From assembly GCA_040219735.1 (NCBI GenBank), contig JAVJRX010000100.1: 64,000 nt of DNA; one strand, given 5' to 3'. Below are positions 9,735 to 18,019 of this stretch, piece by piece. The stretch is from Coleofasciculus sp040219735. Its GTDB lineage: Bacteria > Cyanobacteriota > Cyanobacteriia > Cyanobacteriales > Coleofasciculaceae. The notes beneath the pieces were generated by a model. That model worked only from the letters and a program-made list of their open reading frames with translations. It did not search any database and had not been told where the DNA came from. The first letter of the stretch is position 1. Every line of letters begins with the position of its first letter. Position numbers and translations under genes: made by a program.

Positions 9735-9798
9735 GTAGGGGCGGGTTTGACGATTATCTTTTCGGTTGCACAAAAAATGTGACTAAACCCGCCCCGAC
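9735..9798. repeat. Palindromic element GGGCGGGTTT…AAACCCGCCC, copy 1
   Basis: 64-base element with ends GTAGGGGCGGGTTT and AAACCCGCCCCGAC and a variable centre. It lies between the 182-residue gene and the ABC ATPase gene. Same family as copies at 16048, 16373, 23765, 30925, 38450 and 40916. Confidence 0.9.
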
Positions 9799-9824
9799 TG
9801 TCGTCAGTTTCGAGACTGGATAGG

Positions 9825-10919
9825 TTAGGAGTGATGGGTGAAGCGATCGCCTGATTCTACATCAAACCAGTGCATCGTTTTCTCCGGTAGGGCTAGAGTC
9901 ACCGTATCTTCTTCACCATCCCAGTAGTGATCAGCGGGTAACAACGCCCGAATTGTCTTACCTTCTGACCCTTGGGAACCCCTCATCCGCACGCTAATCA
10001 GTTTTTCTTTGCCCATATCTTCAACGAGATACACGTTACCCTTAATGATTTGGTTATCTCCTTCTCTGGCAATCCGCACATTTTCGGGACGAATACCCAT
10101 GATAATTTGGCGTGGTTTTTTCGGCAAGTTGGGCAGTTTCAGTTTAAAGTCACCCAGAATAGCATAATTCTCCTGACAGCTAAGGGTTAGTAGGTTCATT
10201 TGGGGACTGCCCATGAAACTAGCAACAAAACTATTAGCGGGGTAGGTATAAATCTGATAGGGAGTATCAAGCTGTTGCAATACGCCCTCGTAAAGTAAGG
10301 CAATGCGAGTAGAGAGAGTCATTGCCTCGGTTTGGTCGTGGGTAACATAGACAACGGGTTTGTTTTGAGATTTAAATAGTTGCTTGAGTTCTGCCCGAAC
10401 TTGTTCTCGCAGCAGGGCATCTAAGTTACTCAAGGGTTCATCTAATAAAAAGACTTCCGGTTCCCGAACTAAGGCGCGGGCAACCGCTACCCGTTGTCGT
10501 TGTCCACCAGAGAGTTGACGGGGTTTGCGTTCGAGTAAGGAACGGTCTAAATCTAGCTTGAGAATGACATCATCAATGCGTTTGCGAATTTCATCGCTAG
10601 GGGTTTTACGGATTCTCAGAGAAGCGCCGATATTTTCCTCTACAGTCATGTGGGGATAGAGGGCGTAACTCTGGAAAACCATGGCAATGTTGCGATCGCC
10701 GGGAGGGACAGTGTTGACCGTTTGTCCACTGATTACAACTCTACCCTTGGTTGGGGTTTCCAATCCAGCAATTAATCGTAGTAATGTGGATTTGCCACAG
10801 CCAGAGGGTCCGATAAATGTCATAAATTCACCATCTTCAACCTCTAAGCTGATGTCTTTAATCGGCACTGTTTTGGGATTGTATTCTTTGCGTAAATTCT
10901 GTAATTCTAGTTTTGCCAT
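9825..10919 (-). CDS. ABC transporter ATP-binding protein, MalK/UgpC type
   Basis: A 364-residue ATPase of a carbohydrate (CUT1) importer. Walker A GPSGCGKST (37-45), Q loop MVFQSYALYPHMT, signature LSGGQRQRVAVARAL, Walker B VFLLDEPLSNLD and switch His in VYVTHDQTEAMTLS are all intact. After residue 235 comes a TOBE/MalK-like regulatory domain (IIMGIRPENVRIA, YLVEDMGKEKLISVRM). It drives import through the permeases encoded just upstream. Synechocystis GgtA, the glucosylglycerol/sucrose/trehalose ATPase, has this architecture, so osmolyte import is plausible, but the ATPase does not define the substrate. A 61-base palindromic repeat separates it from the permease genes. Confidence 0.93.
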   Translation of the reverse strand: MAKLELQNLRKEYNPKTVPIKDISLEVEDGEFMTFIGPSGCGKSTLLRLIAGLETPTKGRVVISGQTVNTVPPGDRNIAMVFQSYALYPHMTVEENIGASLRIRKTPSDEIRKRIDDVILKLDLDRSLLERKPRQLSGGQRQRVAVARALVREPEVFLLDEPLSNLDALLREQVRAELKQLFKSQNKPVVYVTHDQTEAMTLSTRIALLYEGVLQQLDTPYQIYTYPANSFVASFMGSPQMNLLTLSCQENYAILGDFKLKLPNLPKKPRQIIMGIRPENVRIAREGDNQIIKGNVYLVEDMGKEKLISVRMRGSQGSEGKTIRALLPADHYWDGEEDTVTLALPEKTMHWFDVESGDRFTHHS

Positions 10920-10972
10920 GATTTTTACCTATTGAGTTTTAAATGGGAGCATGTCAAGGAAACTTGAGTAAA

Positions 10973-11033
10973 GGGCGACCCGATTTTATTGAATGGACAC
11001 AGTTGTTAATTTGTGCAAGCGAGTCGCCCCTAC
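10973..11033. repeat. Palindromic repeat, GGGCGACCCG…CGAGTCGCCCCTAC type
   Basis: Imperfect inverted repeat in the 118-base gap between permease and ATPase genes of the importer. It shares the outer GGGGC/GCCCCTAC ends with the GGGCGGGTTT elements but has a different arm sequence (GGGCGAC/GTCGCCC). It could form a hairpin in the operon mRNA and alter relative expression of the ATPase. Confidence 0.7.
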
Positions 11034-11037
11034 AACC

Positions 11038-11913
11038 TCATCCTTTAACTGCCCCAGCCGTGATTCCTTGAACAATGCGACGCTGGAAGAGGAGGACTAA
11101 CACAATCAGGGGCAACGTTCCAGCTACTGTCGCCGCCGCGATCGGACCGTAAGGGATTTCAAATACAGATGTGCCACCGATTTGAGCCACTGCCACCGGG
11201 ATAGTTTTCATTTCATTTTGAGTAATAAACGTCAAGGCAAAGATAAATTCATTCCAGGCAAAGATAAATGTCAAAATTCCCGTCGTTACCAGGGCAGGGA
11301 TGGTCATCGGCAGAACAATTTTCAGCAGCATTTGTACTGTGTTGTATCCATCAACCTTAGCCGAATCTTCTAAGTCTTTAGGTAGCTGCTGAAAGAAACT
11401 CCGTAGAACCAAAATAGTCAGCGGTAAATTAATTCCGGTATAGGGAACAATTAAGGCGATGTAGTTATTTCCCAAGCCGAAAAGTTTCACCACCTCTAGC
11501 AGCCCCAGAAACAGTAGCACGTAGGGAAAGAGACTGACGACGAGGACACAGCCTAGAACAATCTGCTCTCCCGGAAGTCTTAACCGTGCCAATGCATAAG
11601 CGGCAGGCGCTCCGGCGATTAAACACAAGAAGGTGGAGGTTAAGGAAACAAGGGCGCTATTGAAGATATAACGCCAAAAGGGATAACGATCAAATAGCTG
11701 CGTGTAGTGAGTCCAAGTGAGTTGATCTGGCGCGGGAAAATAGACATTAGGAATTGCCGAAATTGCCTCATTCACCTTGAATGACGTGAGAACTTGCCAA
11801 AGGGCTGGCGCGAGGCAAAAGATTAGCGTTAAGACAACACCAACCCAGAGCATAATTTGCTTGGTATTGATTCGTGACTTTTTTTGTGATGATGATTGTT
11901 GAGCGATTGCCAT
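11038..11913 (-). CDS. Carbohydrate ABC transporter permease, MalG type
   Basis: A 291-residue inner-membrane permease with six predicted helices. The EAA loop that docks the ATPase reads DSAKVDGYNTVQMLLKIVLP (about 181-200). The N-terminus is cytoplasmic and short (QKKSRINTKQIMLW, then a helix), and the C-terminus ends QRRIVQGITAGAVKG, both typical of MalG/GgtD-like subunits. It starts seven bases after the MalF-type gene's stop and so is translated from the same mRNA. It pairs with that subunit to form the channel for a sugar or compatible solute. Confidence 0.93.
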   Translation of the reverse strand: MAIAQQSSSQKKSRINTKQIMLWVGVVLTLIFCLAPALWQVLTSFKVNEAISAIPNVYFPAPDQLTWTHYTQLFDRYPFWRYIFNSALVSLTSTFLCLIAGAPAAYALARLRLPGEQIVLGCVLVVSLFPYVLLFLGLLEVVKLFGLGNNYIALIVPYTGINLPLTILVLRSFFQQLPKDLEDSAKVDGYNTVQMLLKIVLPMTIPALVTTGILTFIFAWNEFIFALTFITQNEMKTIPVAVAQIGGTSVFEIPYGPIAAATVAGTLPLIVLVLLFQRRIVQGITAGAVKG

Positions 11914-11920
11914 GGTTAAT

Positions 11921-12826
11921 CTATTGGTCTCCTAAAACATTAAGCCGGGTTTTTGAGAGCAAAAATGCGACAATTGCTACGGCGATAATCAGCAATAGAA
12001 ATGTTACGACCACCAAAGCAGCACCGTAACCAAAATCCAGATAGCGCCTCACCGTGTCGTAAATATAGAGTGAGATCATTTCCGTAGCATTAGCTGGACC
12101 CCCTCCCGTCATCACTAGGATCAAATCAAAAATACCGAAGGCTTGAGCAAATCGAAATAATAAGGCAATCAGGATTTGTGGGGTTAGCAAAGGTAAGGTG
12201 ATTTGCACAAAGCTTTGTAGTGGAGAGGCTCCATCAATAGCATGAGCTTCATAAAGATCCTCAGAAATTGATTGCAATCCTGCCAGCAGAATGATCGCAA
12301 AAAAAGGCGTTGTTTTCCAGACATCAGCCGCAATCAATGCCACCATTGCTAAATTAGGTTCACCCAACCAAGTTACCGGGTCAACGACGGGTAAAAATCG
12401 CAAAATATCGTTGGCAACGCCATACTGATCATTGAAAATCCACTGCCAAGCTAACCCCATGACGGCTGTTGGTAACGCCCAGGGAATGAGTGCAGCCGTG
12501 CGAACTAAACCTCGTCCAAAAAAGGCTTGATTTAGAACTAGGGCAATTGCCATTCCTAGCACTAATTCAACCAGAATCGAGGACACCGTAAAAACGGTCG
12601 TGTGCCAGATGCTTTGCCAGAAGCGCCCATCACCCAAAAGCCGTGCATAATTTGCCAGTCCGGAAAACTCTGGCTGCAACTCAGTACCCAAATTTTGAGT
12701 GAATAGACTCAACCAAAATGCCCGTCCAATGGGATAGGCAAATACCATTACCAAGATAAGTATGGCGAGTAGGGTTAGTAACCAACCCGTTCGGATCTCT
12801 TTTTGCCGAATTGAACCTTGTTTCAT
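11921..12826 (-). CDS. Carbohydrate ABC transporter permease, MalF type
   Basis: A 301-residue permease with six hydrophobic helices and the EAA motif YEAHAIDGASPLQSFVQITL (about 198-217). It begins with a basic MKQGSIRQKEIRTGW tail before helix 1 and lacks the large periplasmic insertion of enteric MalF, as is usual for MsmF/GgtC-like proteins. It lies between the binding-protein gene (48 bases upstream) and the MalG-type gene (7 bases downstream). The gene order binding protein, MalF, MalG, ATPase supports a single importer operon. Confidence 0.93.
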   Translation of the reverse strand: MKQGSIRQKEIRTGWLLTLLAILILVMVFAYPIGRAFWLSLFTQNLGTELQPEFSGLANYARLLGDGRFWQSIWHTTVFTVSSILVELVLGMAIALVLNQAFFGRGLVRTAALIPWALPTAVMGLAWQWIFNDQYGVANDILRFLPVVDPVTWLGEPNLAMVALIAADVWKTTPFFAIILLAGLQSISEDLYEAHAIDGASPLQSFVQITLPLLTPQILIALLFRFAQAFGIFDLILVMTGGGPANATEMISLYIYDTVRRYLDFGYGAALVVVTFLLLIIAVAIVAFLLSKTRLNVLGDQ

Positions 12827-12873
12827 AGTGACTTTATTGACTTACAACTAGCCGTGAAACCTGCTGCTTCACA

Positions 12874-14178
12874 TTAATCTCCCAAGAGTCTACGAGTCTC
12901 CTGGGCTGCCCGATTCATGGCTTCTTCTGCACTTAGGCTTTGCGTAATCGCTGCACTCAGATAACGCTGTAAAATATCCGAGGTTTGAGCATATTGGGCG
13001 ATGGGTGGACGCAGAACCGCTTTTTCCAGAACTTCTAAAAGTTTGGGAAGGTAACTATATTTAGCCACCAGTTCGGGATCGGTATAAAGGGATTTGAGAG
13101 CTGGAGCATAGCCTGTTGCCAATATGAATTGTTGTTGTACCTCCGGACGGTTAAAGAATTCAATCACTTTCCAGGCTTCGTCGGCGTGTTTCGTCGATTT
13201 AGAAATACCCAGTCCCCATCCACCTTGGCAAGCACCACTGCTATCATTAGGTTGGTGTACCATCGGCTTGATTGCAAATTGACCCGCAATTTCTGAGTCG
13301 GCTGCTAATGTGTAAACGTAGGGCCAATTTCGCAAGAAAATAGCTTCACCGTTTTGGAAGATGCGCCGGGTTTCTTCTTCGGCGTAAGTGGTGACACCAG
13401 GGGGAGAAACGCCTTTGTCAATGGTATTGCGTAAAAATTCGACAGCTTGGATAGCTTCGGGTTGATCAAGTCCAACTTCTAATGTGTCTGGATTCACCCA
13501 AAAGCCACCAAATCCTTCCAGGATTTCCACAAACATAGCAGACAATCCTTCGTACTGCTTCCCTTGCCATAAATACCCCAAATCAATGTCTGTTTGTTGT
13601 TGCAAAGCTTGGGAGATTTGCATGAGTTCGTCAAAAGTTTCGGGGGGTTCGTATCCACCTTGCTTTAATAAGTCAGTACGGTAGTAGAGCATACCCCCGT
13701 CGGAACGGAAGGGCATCCGATAAAGTTCACCGTTGTAGCGTCCCCCCTCTACATCCCCTTGCAAAAACTCTGCTAATTGGTCTTCAGAAACTCGGTCGGA
13801 CAGAGGCATTAACCATCCGGCGGCGGCAAATTTTGGCACCCAAACAATGTCTAGATAAACGAGATCGTAAGGAGATTTTCCTAGTAAGAAAGCCGAGGTA
13901 TAGAGGTCTTCAACCAAGTTAGTTTCATTCGGTCCTTCGATGATTTCCAGATTGATGCCTGGATTTTGTTGTTCAAAGTCCTCCACAAAAGGTTGCCACT
14001 GGGATGCTTCTAGGGCGCTCATCAATACTTGGACTGTGACGGGTTGTTGGGTCAATGCTGGGAGAATTAGAAACTGAATTGCGGCAATTGAGGCAATCAG
14101 TAAGATTAAAAAACGAGGGAATCTTTTGATTCTGAAGATGCCTCTTTTGAGTCTGCTTAATTGCTGACTAATGTTCAT
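12874..14178 (-). CDS. ABC transporter extracellular sugar-binding protein
   Basis: Periplasmic family 1 substrate-binding protein, 434 residues from the chosen ATG at 14178 (MNISQQLSRLKRGIF). An upstream in-frame ATG at 14280 would add 34 polar residues before the export signal, so I prefer the internal start. Residues about 20-42 are a strong hydrophobic signal/anchor (LILLIASIAAIQFLILPAL) after a basic stretch; no lipobox Cys is present. Typical family features are LEASQWQPFVEDFEQQNPGI, DLVYLDIVWVPKFAAAGWL, LYRMPFRSDGGMLYYRTDLL and EAIFLRNWPYVY. The ligand is unknown; trehalose, sucrose or glucosylglycerol are reasonable for a cyanobacterial homologue. Confidence 0.92.
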   Translation of the reverse strand: MNISQQLSRLKRGIFRIKRFPRFLILLIASIAAIQFLILPALTQQPVTVQVLMSALEASQWQPFVEDFEQQNPGINLEIIEGPNETNLVEDLYTSAFLLGKSPYDLVYLDIVWVPKFAAAGWLMPLSDRVSEDQLAEFLQGDVEGGRYNGELYRMPFRSDGGMLYYRTDLLKQGGYEPPETFDELMQISQALQQQTDIDLGYLWQGKQYEGLSAMFVEILEGFGGFWVNPDTLEVGLDQPEAIQAVEFLRNTIDKGVSPPGVTTYAEEETRRIFQNGEAIFLRNWPYVYTLAADSEIAGQFAIKPMVHQPNDSSGACQGGWGLGISKSTKHADEAWKVIEFFNRPEVQQQFILATGYAPALKSLYTDPELVAKYSYLPKLLEVLEKAVLRPPIAQYAQTSDILQRYLSAAITQSLSAEEAMNRAAQETRRLLGD

Positions 14179-15058
14179 TGGATGCTCTGACAATTCAATA
14201 GGGTTCAATTCACCTGTGTGATGACGATTATGCCCTGTCTCTGACAGGATTGCTCTTGGCGCTGGCATTGGAGTCAACACAACAAGGTGTAGAAGCTTCA
14301 GCCTAATTGTAGCTAACGCTTATGAAGTACTTTACCTCATCGCTCGATTTGACGAGATGTCAATCTAGGTTAGCGCTAGATGTAAAGAAATGAAACTTAA
14401 ATTTATTTAAGTTAACATTGAGAGAACAATGAGGCAAGAGCGGCTCGGTCAGTCGATTCGGGTGTGCAAGATACTGGTATCCTGTTTCGCTAACATAATT
14501 TATACCTCCATAGTTAGTTGACAATTTGCACCTGTGGCAATAATTCCAAGTTAACGTGGGATGGGCAAGTTCCAGCAAGTCTCTTGTTCAGCTTTTCAGG
14601 CTTTATCCTACTTGCCTACCCTACATCAAATAGTTTCGTGAAAACGGTGTCAGTTATGTGTCCAGGGTTACGATTAATAGAAATTGGCTATGATATTTTG
14701 CCCGAAAAAATGGTTTTCTGGGGATTGATCATTATGCCCAAGGTTATTCTGTATGGGATTGATGATGAGAAATCTGCATTGAGCCAATGTGCCATTTCTC
14801 AAACATAGTAAAATAAGGGGCTATGCTTATTGAGGATTTTACTAAATACATTAGCTAGATAATACCTTTGATGAAACAACTGATTTTTTCCTATTTTTTA
14901 CCAAGCTGATTTTAAGTAATCCGATTTTTCGGATCAACTGTCTTATCTAGCCGCCCTAAAGAATTTGGGCAATCGTCTGTTGCCGTTCCCTGCTCTTTGT
15001 TTCCTTTGCTAAAAATTGGATAGTCTAAGGAAGGGATAATTTAACTGTTTGTTGCCAA
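14179..15058. other. Long intergenic region between divergent operons
   Basis: 880 bases between the ABC operon and the acyl-CoA-dehydrogenase-like gene. Open frames exist on both strands (for example 14518-14808) but have no ribosome site or family likeness. A perfect small hairpin, ATCCGA-tttt-TCGGAT, lies at 14919-14934. The region probably carries promoters for both operons, and its length allows for a regulated or leader-containing transcript, but nothing specific can be named. Confidence 0.5.
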
Positions 15059-16330
15059 ATGTCACTAACCGCAGCTAACCAGGGTGTTGCTCAAGATATC
15101 GCGAATCAGTCCAACCTTTTAGAGGTGGCGGATGCTTACTTGCGCCAAATCGTTGCCCCTCGCGCATCAGAGATAGATCAGGATACACAGGCGTTGCGAA
15201 CCGCGCTCCAGGGATTAGGCTCTCGCAACCTCCTAGCGCTGAAGGTTCCCCAACGTTGGGGAGGTGCAGAGGTTACTCCTGTCACCTTCTTTCACTTCCA
15301 GCAACACGTCTGTCGCTATTCGGGCGCGTTGGCATTTCTGCAAACTCAGCATCAGAGTGCAGGTGGCTTTTTGGCAAAGAGTGACAATGAAGCCTTAAAG
15401 CAGCGTTATCTTCCCCCCATGGGGAGAGGTGAGGCGTTAGTGGGGGTAGGATTCTCCCAACTGCGACGCACTGGGAATCCTCCAGTCAAAGCGACGCCCG
15501 TGGATGGGGGCTATCAGATTACTGGAAATGTCCCTTGGGTTACGGGTTTTGGCTTGTTTGAGGATTTTGTGATTGGGGCGACATTACCCGATGGTCGGGA
15601 ACTCTATGGTATAGTGCCGTTTACGTCTACGGAGCAAGCTGTTGGGGGTGCGATCGCGTTTAGTGAACCGATGGTGTTAGCGGCGATGAACTCCACGAAT
15701 ACAGTGTCGGCGAGTCTGACTGATTGGTTTTTACCCCACGAGTCTGTTTTATTCATCAGAAAAGCCGGGGCGATTCATGAAACGGATCGAAAAAATGTGT
15801 TAAATCACGGGTTCTTTTCCTTAGGCTGTGCTAAAGCAGGATTAGATATTGTGGCCGCCGTTTATCGACGCAAGAAATTAGGGTTTATTCAAGCGGCTTT
15901 TGATCATCTCCACGCCGAAGTCTTGGACTGTGAAGCCGCTATGATTGCCGCATTATCAACAAATTATGCTGACACCGAAGATCAGGAAAATGGAGGAGAT
16001 AGGGGAGATAGGGGATATAGGGGATATAGGGGAGATAGGGGAGATGAGGGCGGGTTTAGAAACATCCGGGTGACAACAAATGATAATAGTGAAACCCGCC
16101 CCTACATGGGGAAAAAACGTCCCCAATCCCTACAGCTAAGGGCGTGGGCAATTAATTTAGCGGGGCGCTGTACCAATGCAGCGGTAACAGTTTCTAGTGG
16201 GGCGGCAAATATCCAATCCCACGCCGCCCAAAGAGTCTATCGTGAAGCTGTAGTATTTACGGTGTCTGGGCAAACCACGGCGGTAATGGAAGCAACCTTG
16301 GCGCAGTTAGTCTACTCGCCTCTAAATTAG
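15059..16330 (+). CDS. Acyl-CoA dehydrogenase-like flavoprotein
   Basis: A 423-residue protein with acyl-CoA dehydrogenase fold: N-terminal helical part (LEVADAYLRQIV), middle beta domain (VGVGFSQLRRTGNPPVKATP, GGYQITGNVPWVTG) and C-terminal helices (AWAINLAGRCTNAAVTVSSG). The QHQSAGGFLAKS and WVTGFGLFEDF motifs place it among FAD-dependent acyl-CoA dehydrogenase relatives; substrate unknown. It precedes the molybdenum hydroxylase genes in the same direction, with a 131-base gap holding a palindromic repeat. Odd feature: residues about 311-350 are a low-complexity DRG/YRG repeat followed by a translated palindromic element, sitting between two helices of the C-terminal domain. Whether the enzyme tolerates this is not known. 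Confidence 0.87.
   Translation: MSLTAANQGVAQDIANQSNLLEVADAYLRQIVAPRASEIDQDTQALRTALQGLGSRNLLALKVPQRWGGAEVTPVTFFHFQQHVCRYSGALAFLQTQHQSAGGFLAKSDNEALKQRYLPPMGRGEALVGVGFSQLRRTGNPPVKATPVDGGYQITGNVPWVTGFGLFEDFVIGATLPDGRELYGIVPFTSTEQAVGGAIAFSEPMVLAAMNSTNTVSASLTDWFLPHESVLFIRKAGAIHETDRKNVLNHGFFSLGCAKAGLDIVAAVYRRKKLGFIQAAFDHLHAEVLDCEAAMIAALSTNYADTEDQENGGDRGDRGYRGYRGDRGDEGGFRNIRVTTNDNSETRPYMGKKRPQSLQLRAWAINLAGRCTNAAVTVSSGAANIQSHAAQRVYREAVVFTVSGQTTAVMEATLAQLVYSPLN
15992..16047. repeat. 9-base minisatellite (GATAGGGGA units)
   Basis: About six units of GATAGGGGA/TATAGGGGA inside the acyl-CoA-dehydrogenase-like gene, keeping frame and encoding GDRGDRGYRGYRGDRGDEG. It directly abuts palindromic element copy 2. 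Confidence 0.9.
16048..16105. repeat. Palindromic element, copy 2 (translated)
   Basis: 58-base copy of the GGGCGGGTTT…AAACCCGCCCCTAC family lying in frame in the acyl-CoA-dehydrogenase-like gene. It encodes GGFRNIRVTTNDNSETRPYM. The GGFR start frame is the same as in copies 4 and 6. Confidence 0.92.
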
Positions 16331-16372
16331 GGGTGATGGGGAGCATGTGGAGACGCGCCATGGCGTCTGTGT

Positions 16373-16438
16373 GTAGGGGCGGGTTTAGGGACTAATATTG
16401 ATTGTTATCCCTAGCTTGGCGGCAAAACCCGCCCCGAC
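16373..16438. repeat. Palindromic element, copy 3
   Basis: 66-base copy, GTAGGGGCGGGTTT…AAAACCCGCCCCGAC, in the gap between the acyl-CoA-dehydrogenase-like gene and the 2Fe-2S subunit gene. Confidence 0.9.
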
Positions 16439-16461
16439 CATAAGACATAAGACATAAACAA

Positions 16462-17031
16462 ATGACAATGACAAATGACGAAATAACAGTTAACCTGACG
16501 ATTAACGGACAGACGCGATCGCTGACCATTGAACCACGAGTTACATTACTAGATACACTGCGCGATCGCCTTAACCTTACAGGCAGTAAAAAAGGCTGTG
16601 ATCATGGTCAATGTGGCGCTTGTACAGCCCTCATTGACGGACAGCGGGTTTACTCCTGTCTCTCCTTAGCTGTCATGCAGGAAGGCAAGGAGATTGTTAC
16701 CATTGAGGGACTCAGCGTCGGCGATACTCTCCATCCCGTACAAGCCGCATTTATCGAACAGGATGGTTTCCAGTGCGGCTACTGTACACCCGGACAGATT
16801 TGCGCTGCTGTCGCCCTCCTTGACGAAGTAAAACAAGGCTGTGCGAGCGCTGTCACAGAGGATCTCTCCCATCCACCTCAACTAGCAGAACTCTCTGAGG
16901 CGGAAATTAAAGAACGACTGAGTGGGAATCTCTGTCGCTGTGGCGCTTATAATGGCATAGTCGCCGCCGTGCAGCAAGCCGCCGGACAGACGCCACCCTC
17001 TCCTAGCGCCACCGTCTTGGTCAATGAATAA
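16462..17031 (+). CDS. Molybdenum hydroxylase 2Fe-2S subunit (PaoA/CoxS type)
   Basis: Small electron-transfer subunit of a xanthine-oxidase-family enzyme, 189 residues. The plant-ferredoxin-type cluster uses C46, C51, C54 and C66 (GCDHGQCGAC…YSC); the second cluster in the helical domain uses C105, C108, C158 and C160 (QCGYCTPGQ, GNLCRCGAYNG). There is an insertion of about 15 residues between the two Cys pairs of the second domain. Unlike E. coli PaoA it has no Tat signal, so the enzyme is likely cytoplasmic. An alternative Met lies two codons downstream. It overlaps the FAD subunit gene by 8 bases. Confidence 0.94.
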   Translation: MTMTNDEITVNLTINGQTRSLTIEPRVTLLDTLRDRLNLTGSKKGCDHGQCGACTALIDGQRVYSCLSLAVMQEGKEIVTIEGLSVGDTLHPVQAAFIEQDGFQCGYCTPGQICAAVALLDEVKQGCASAVTEDLSHPPQLAELSEAEIKERLSGNLCRCGAYNGIVAAVQQAAGQTPPSPSATVLVNE

Positions 17032-18019
17032 ATTCTCTTATATCCGCGCCACTTCGGTAAACGATGCCGTGCAACGAGCAATGACGGATCAACAAGCCCT
17101 GTTTATTGCTGGGGGGACTAACTTAGTTGACCGAATGAAAGTCTTTCTGGATCAACCCTCCCAGCTTATCGATATCTCCCGCTTGCAGATGCGGCGGATT
17201 CAAGATACGACAGCAGGCGGTTTGCGGATTGGCGCACTGGTGAGTAATACCGCCGTTGCGGATCATCCGACTGTCCGCCAGAACTATCCTGTACTCTCGC
17301 GGGCGATTTTGTCGGGTGCCTCTCAGCAAATTCGCAATGTGGCAAGTGTGGGTGGTAATCTTCTACAACGCACGCGCTGTCCCTACTACTACGACACTGC
17401 CTTCCCCTGCAATAAACGGCAGCCAGGGAGTGGTTGTCCGGCGGTAATGGGGATGAATCGGATGCACGCCATTTTTGGCGCGAGTGACCAATGTGTGGCG
17501 GTTCATCCCTCCGATATGTGTGTAGCGTTGGCGGCGTTGGATGCGGTGGTTGAGGTGGAAGGAACCAACGGGAGGCGGCAAATCCCATTCACCGAGTTTC
17601 ACCGTCTCCCTGGTGACACCCCCCAACGGGACACAACGTTAGAACCCGGAGAACTGATTACGGCTGTGGTGTTACCCCCTGTACCCTTTGCTCAATCGGG
17701 TGTTTATCTTAAACTACGGGACAGGGCGTCCTATTCCTTTGCCCTGGTTTCAGTGGCGGCTATGGTGAATATTGCCGCAGATTCTATTATTGAGGCGCGT
17801 TTAGCCCTAGGTGGCGTTGCTCACAAACCCTGGCGTCCCCAGGAAGCCGAGACATTTTTACGGGGAAAACCTGCCAACGCCGAAACATTCCAGGAAGCAG
17901 CAGACATGGCGCTACAGGCAGCGCAACCCTTAGTTGACAATGGTTTTAAAGTGGAATTAGCCAAACGCGCGATCAGGCGATCGCTCATACTATCAGCCAA
18001 GGGGGAAAGTCTCGCATGA
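17024..18019 (+). CDS. Molybdenum hydroxylase FAD subunit with extra [4Fe-4S] (PaoB type)
   Basis: FAD-binding subunit, 331 residues. FAD motifs FIAGGTNLVDRMK (about 27-39) and IRNVASVGGNLLQ (103-115) are present. Four cysteines in an inserted loop, C119, C129, C138 and C157 (TRCPYYYD, PCNKRQPGSGC, DQC), match the [4Fe-4S] loop of PaoB and 4-hydroxybenzoyl-CoA reductase and are absent from ordinary xanthine dehydrogenases. This points to an aldehyde-oxidoreductase (PaoABC-like) enzyme. It overlaps the genes on both sides by a few bases, so all three subunits are translationally coupled. Confidence 0.94.
   Translation: MNKFSYIRATSVNDAVQRAMTDQQALFIAGGTNLVDRMKVFLDQPSQLIDISRLQMRRIQDTTAGGLRIGALVSNTAVADHPTVRQNYPVLSRAILSGASQQIRNVASVGGNLLQRTRCPYYYDTAFPCNKRQPGSGCPAVMGMNRMHAIFGASDQCVAVHPSDMCVALAALDAVVEVEGTNGRRQIPFTEFHRLPGDTPQRDTTLEPGELITAVVLPPVPFAQSGVYLKLRDRASYSFALVSVAAMVNIAADSIIEARLALGGVAHKPWRPQEAETFLRGKPANAETFQEAADMALQAAQPLVDNGFKVELAKRAIRRSLILSAKGESLA

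Noticed and set aside
14518..14808. 96-residue gene in the long gap before the acyl-CoA-dehydrogenase-like gene
   Set aside because: No ribosome site, unnatural composition, no domain; an opposing frame in the same place is equally unsupported.
17166..17588. 140-residue minus-strand frame in the FAD-subunit gene
   Set aside because: Pro/His/Arg-rich composition typical of antisense shadow in a strongly coding region.
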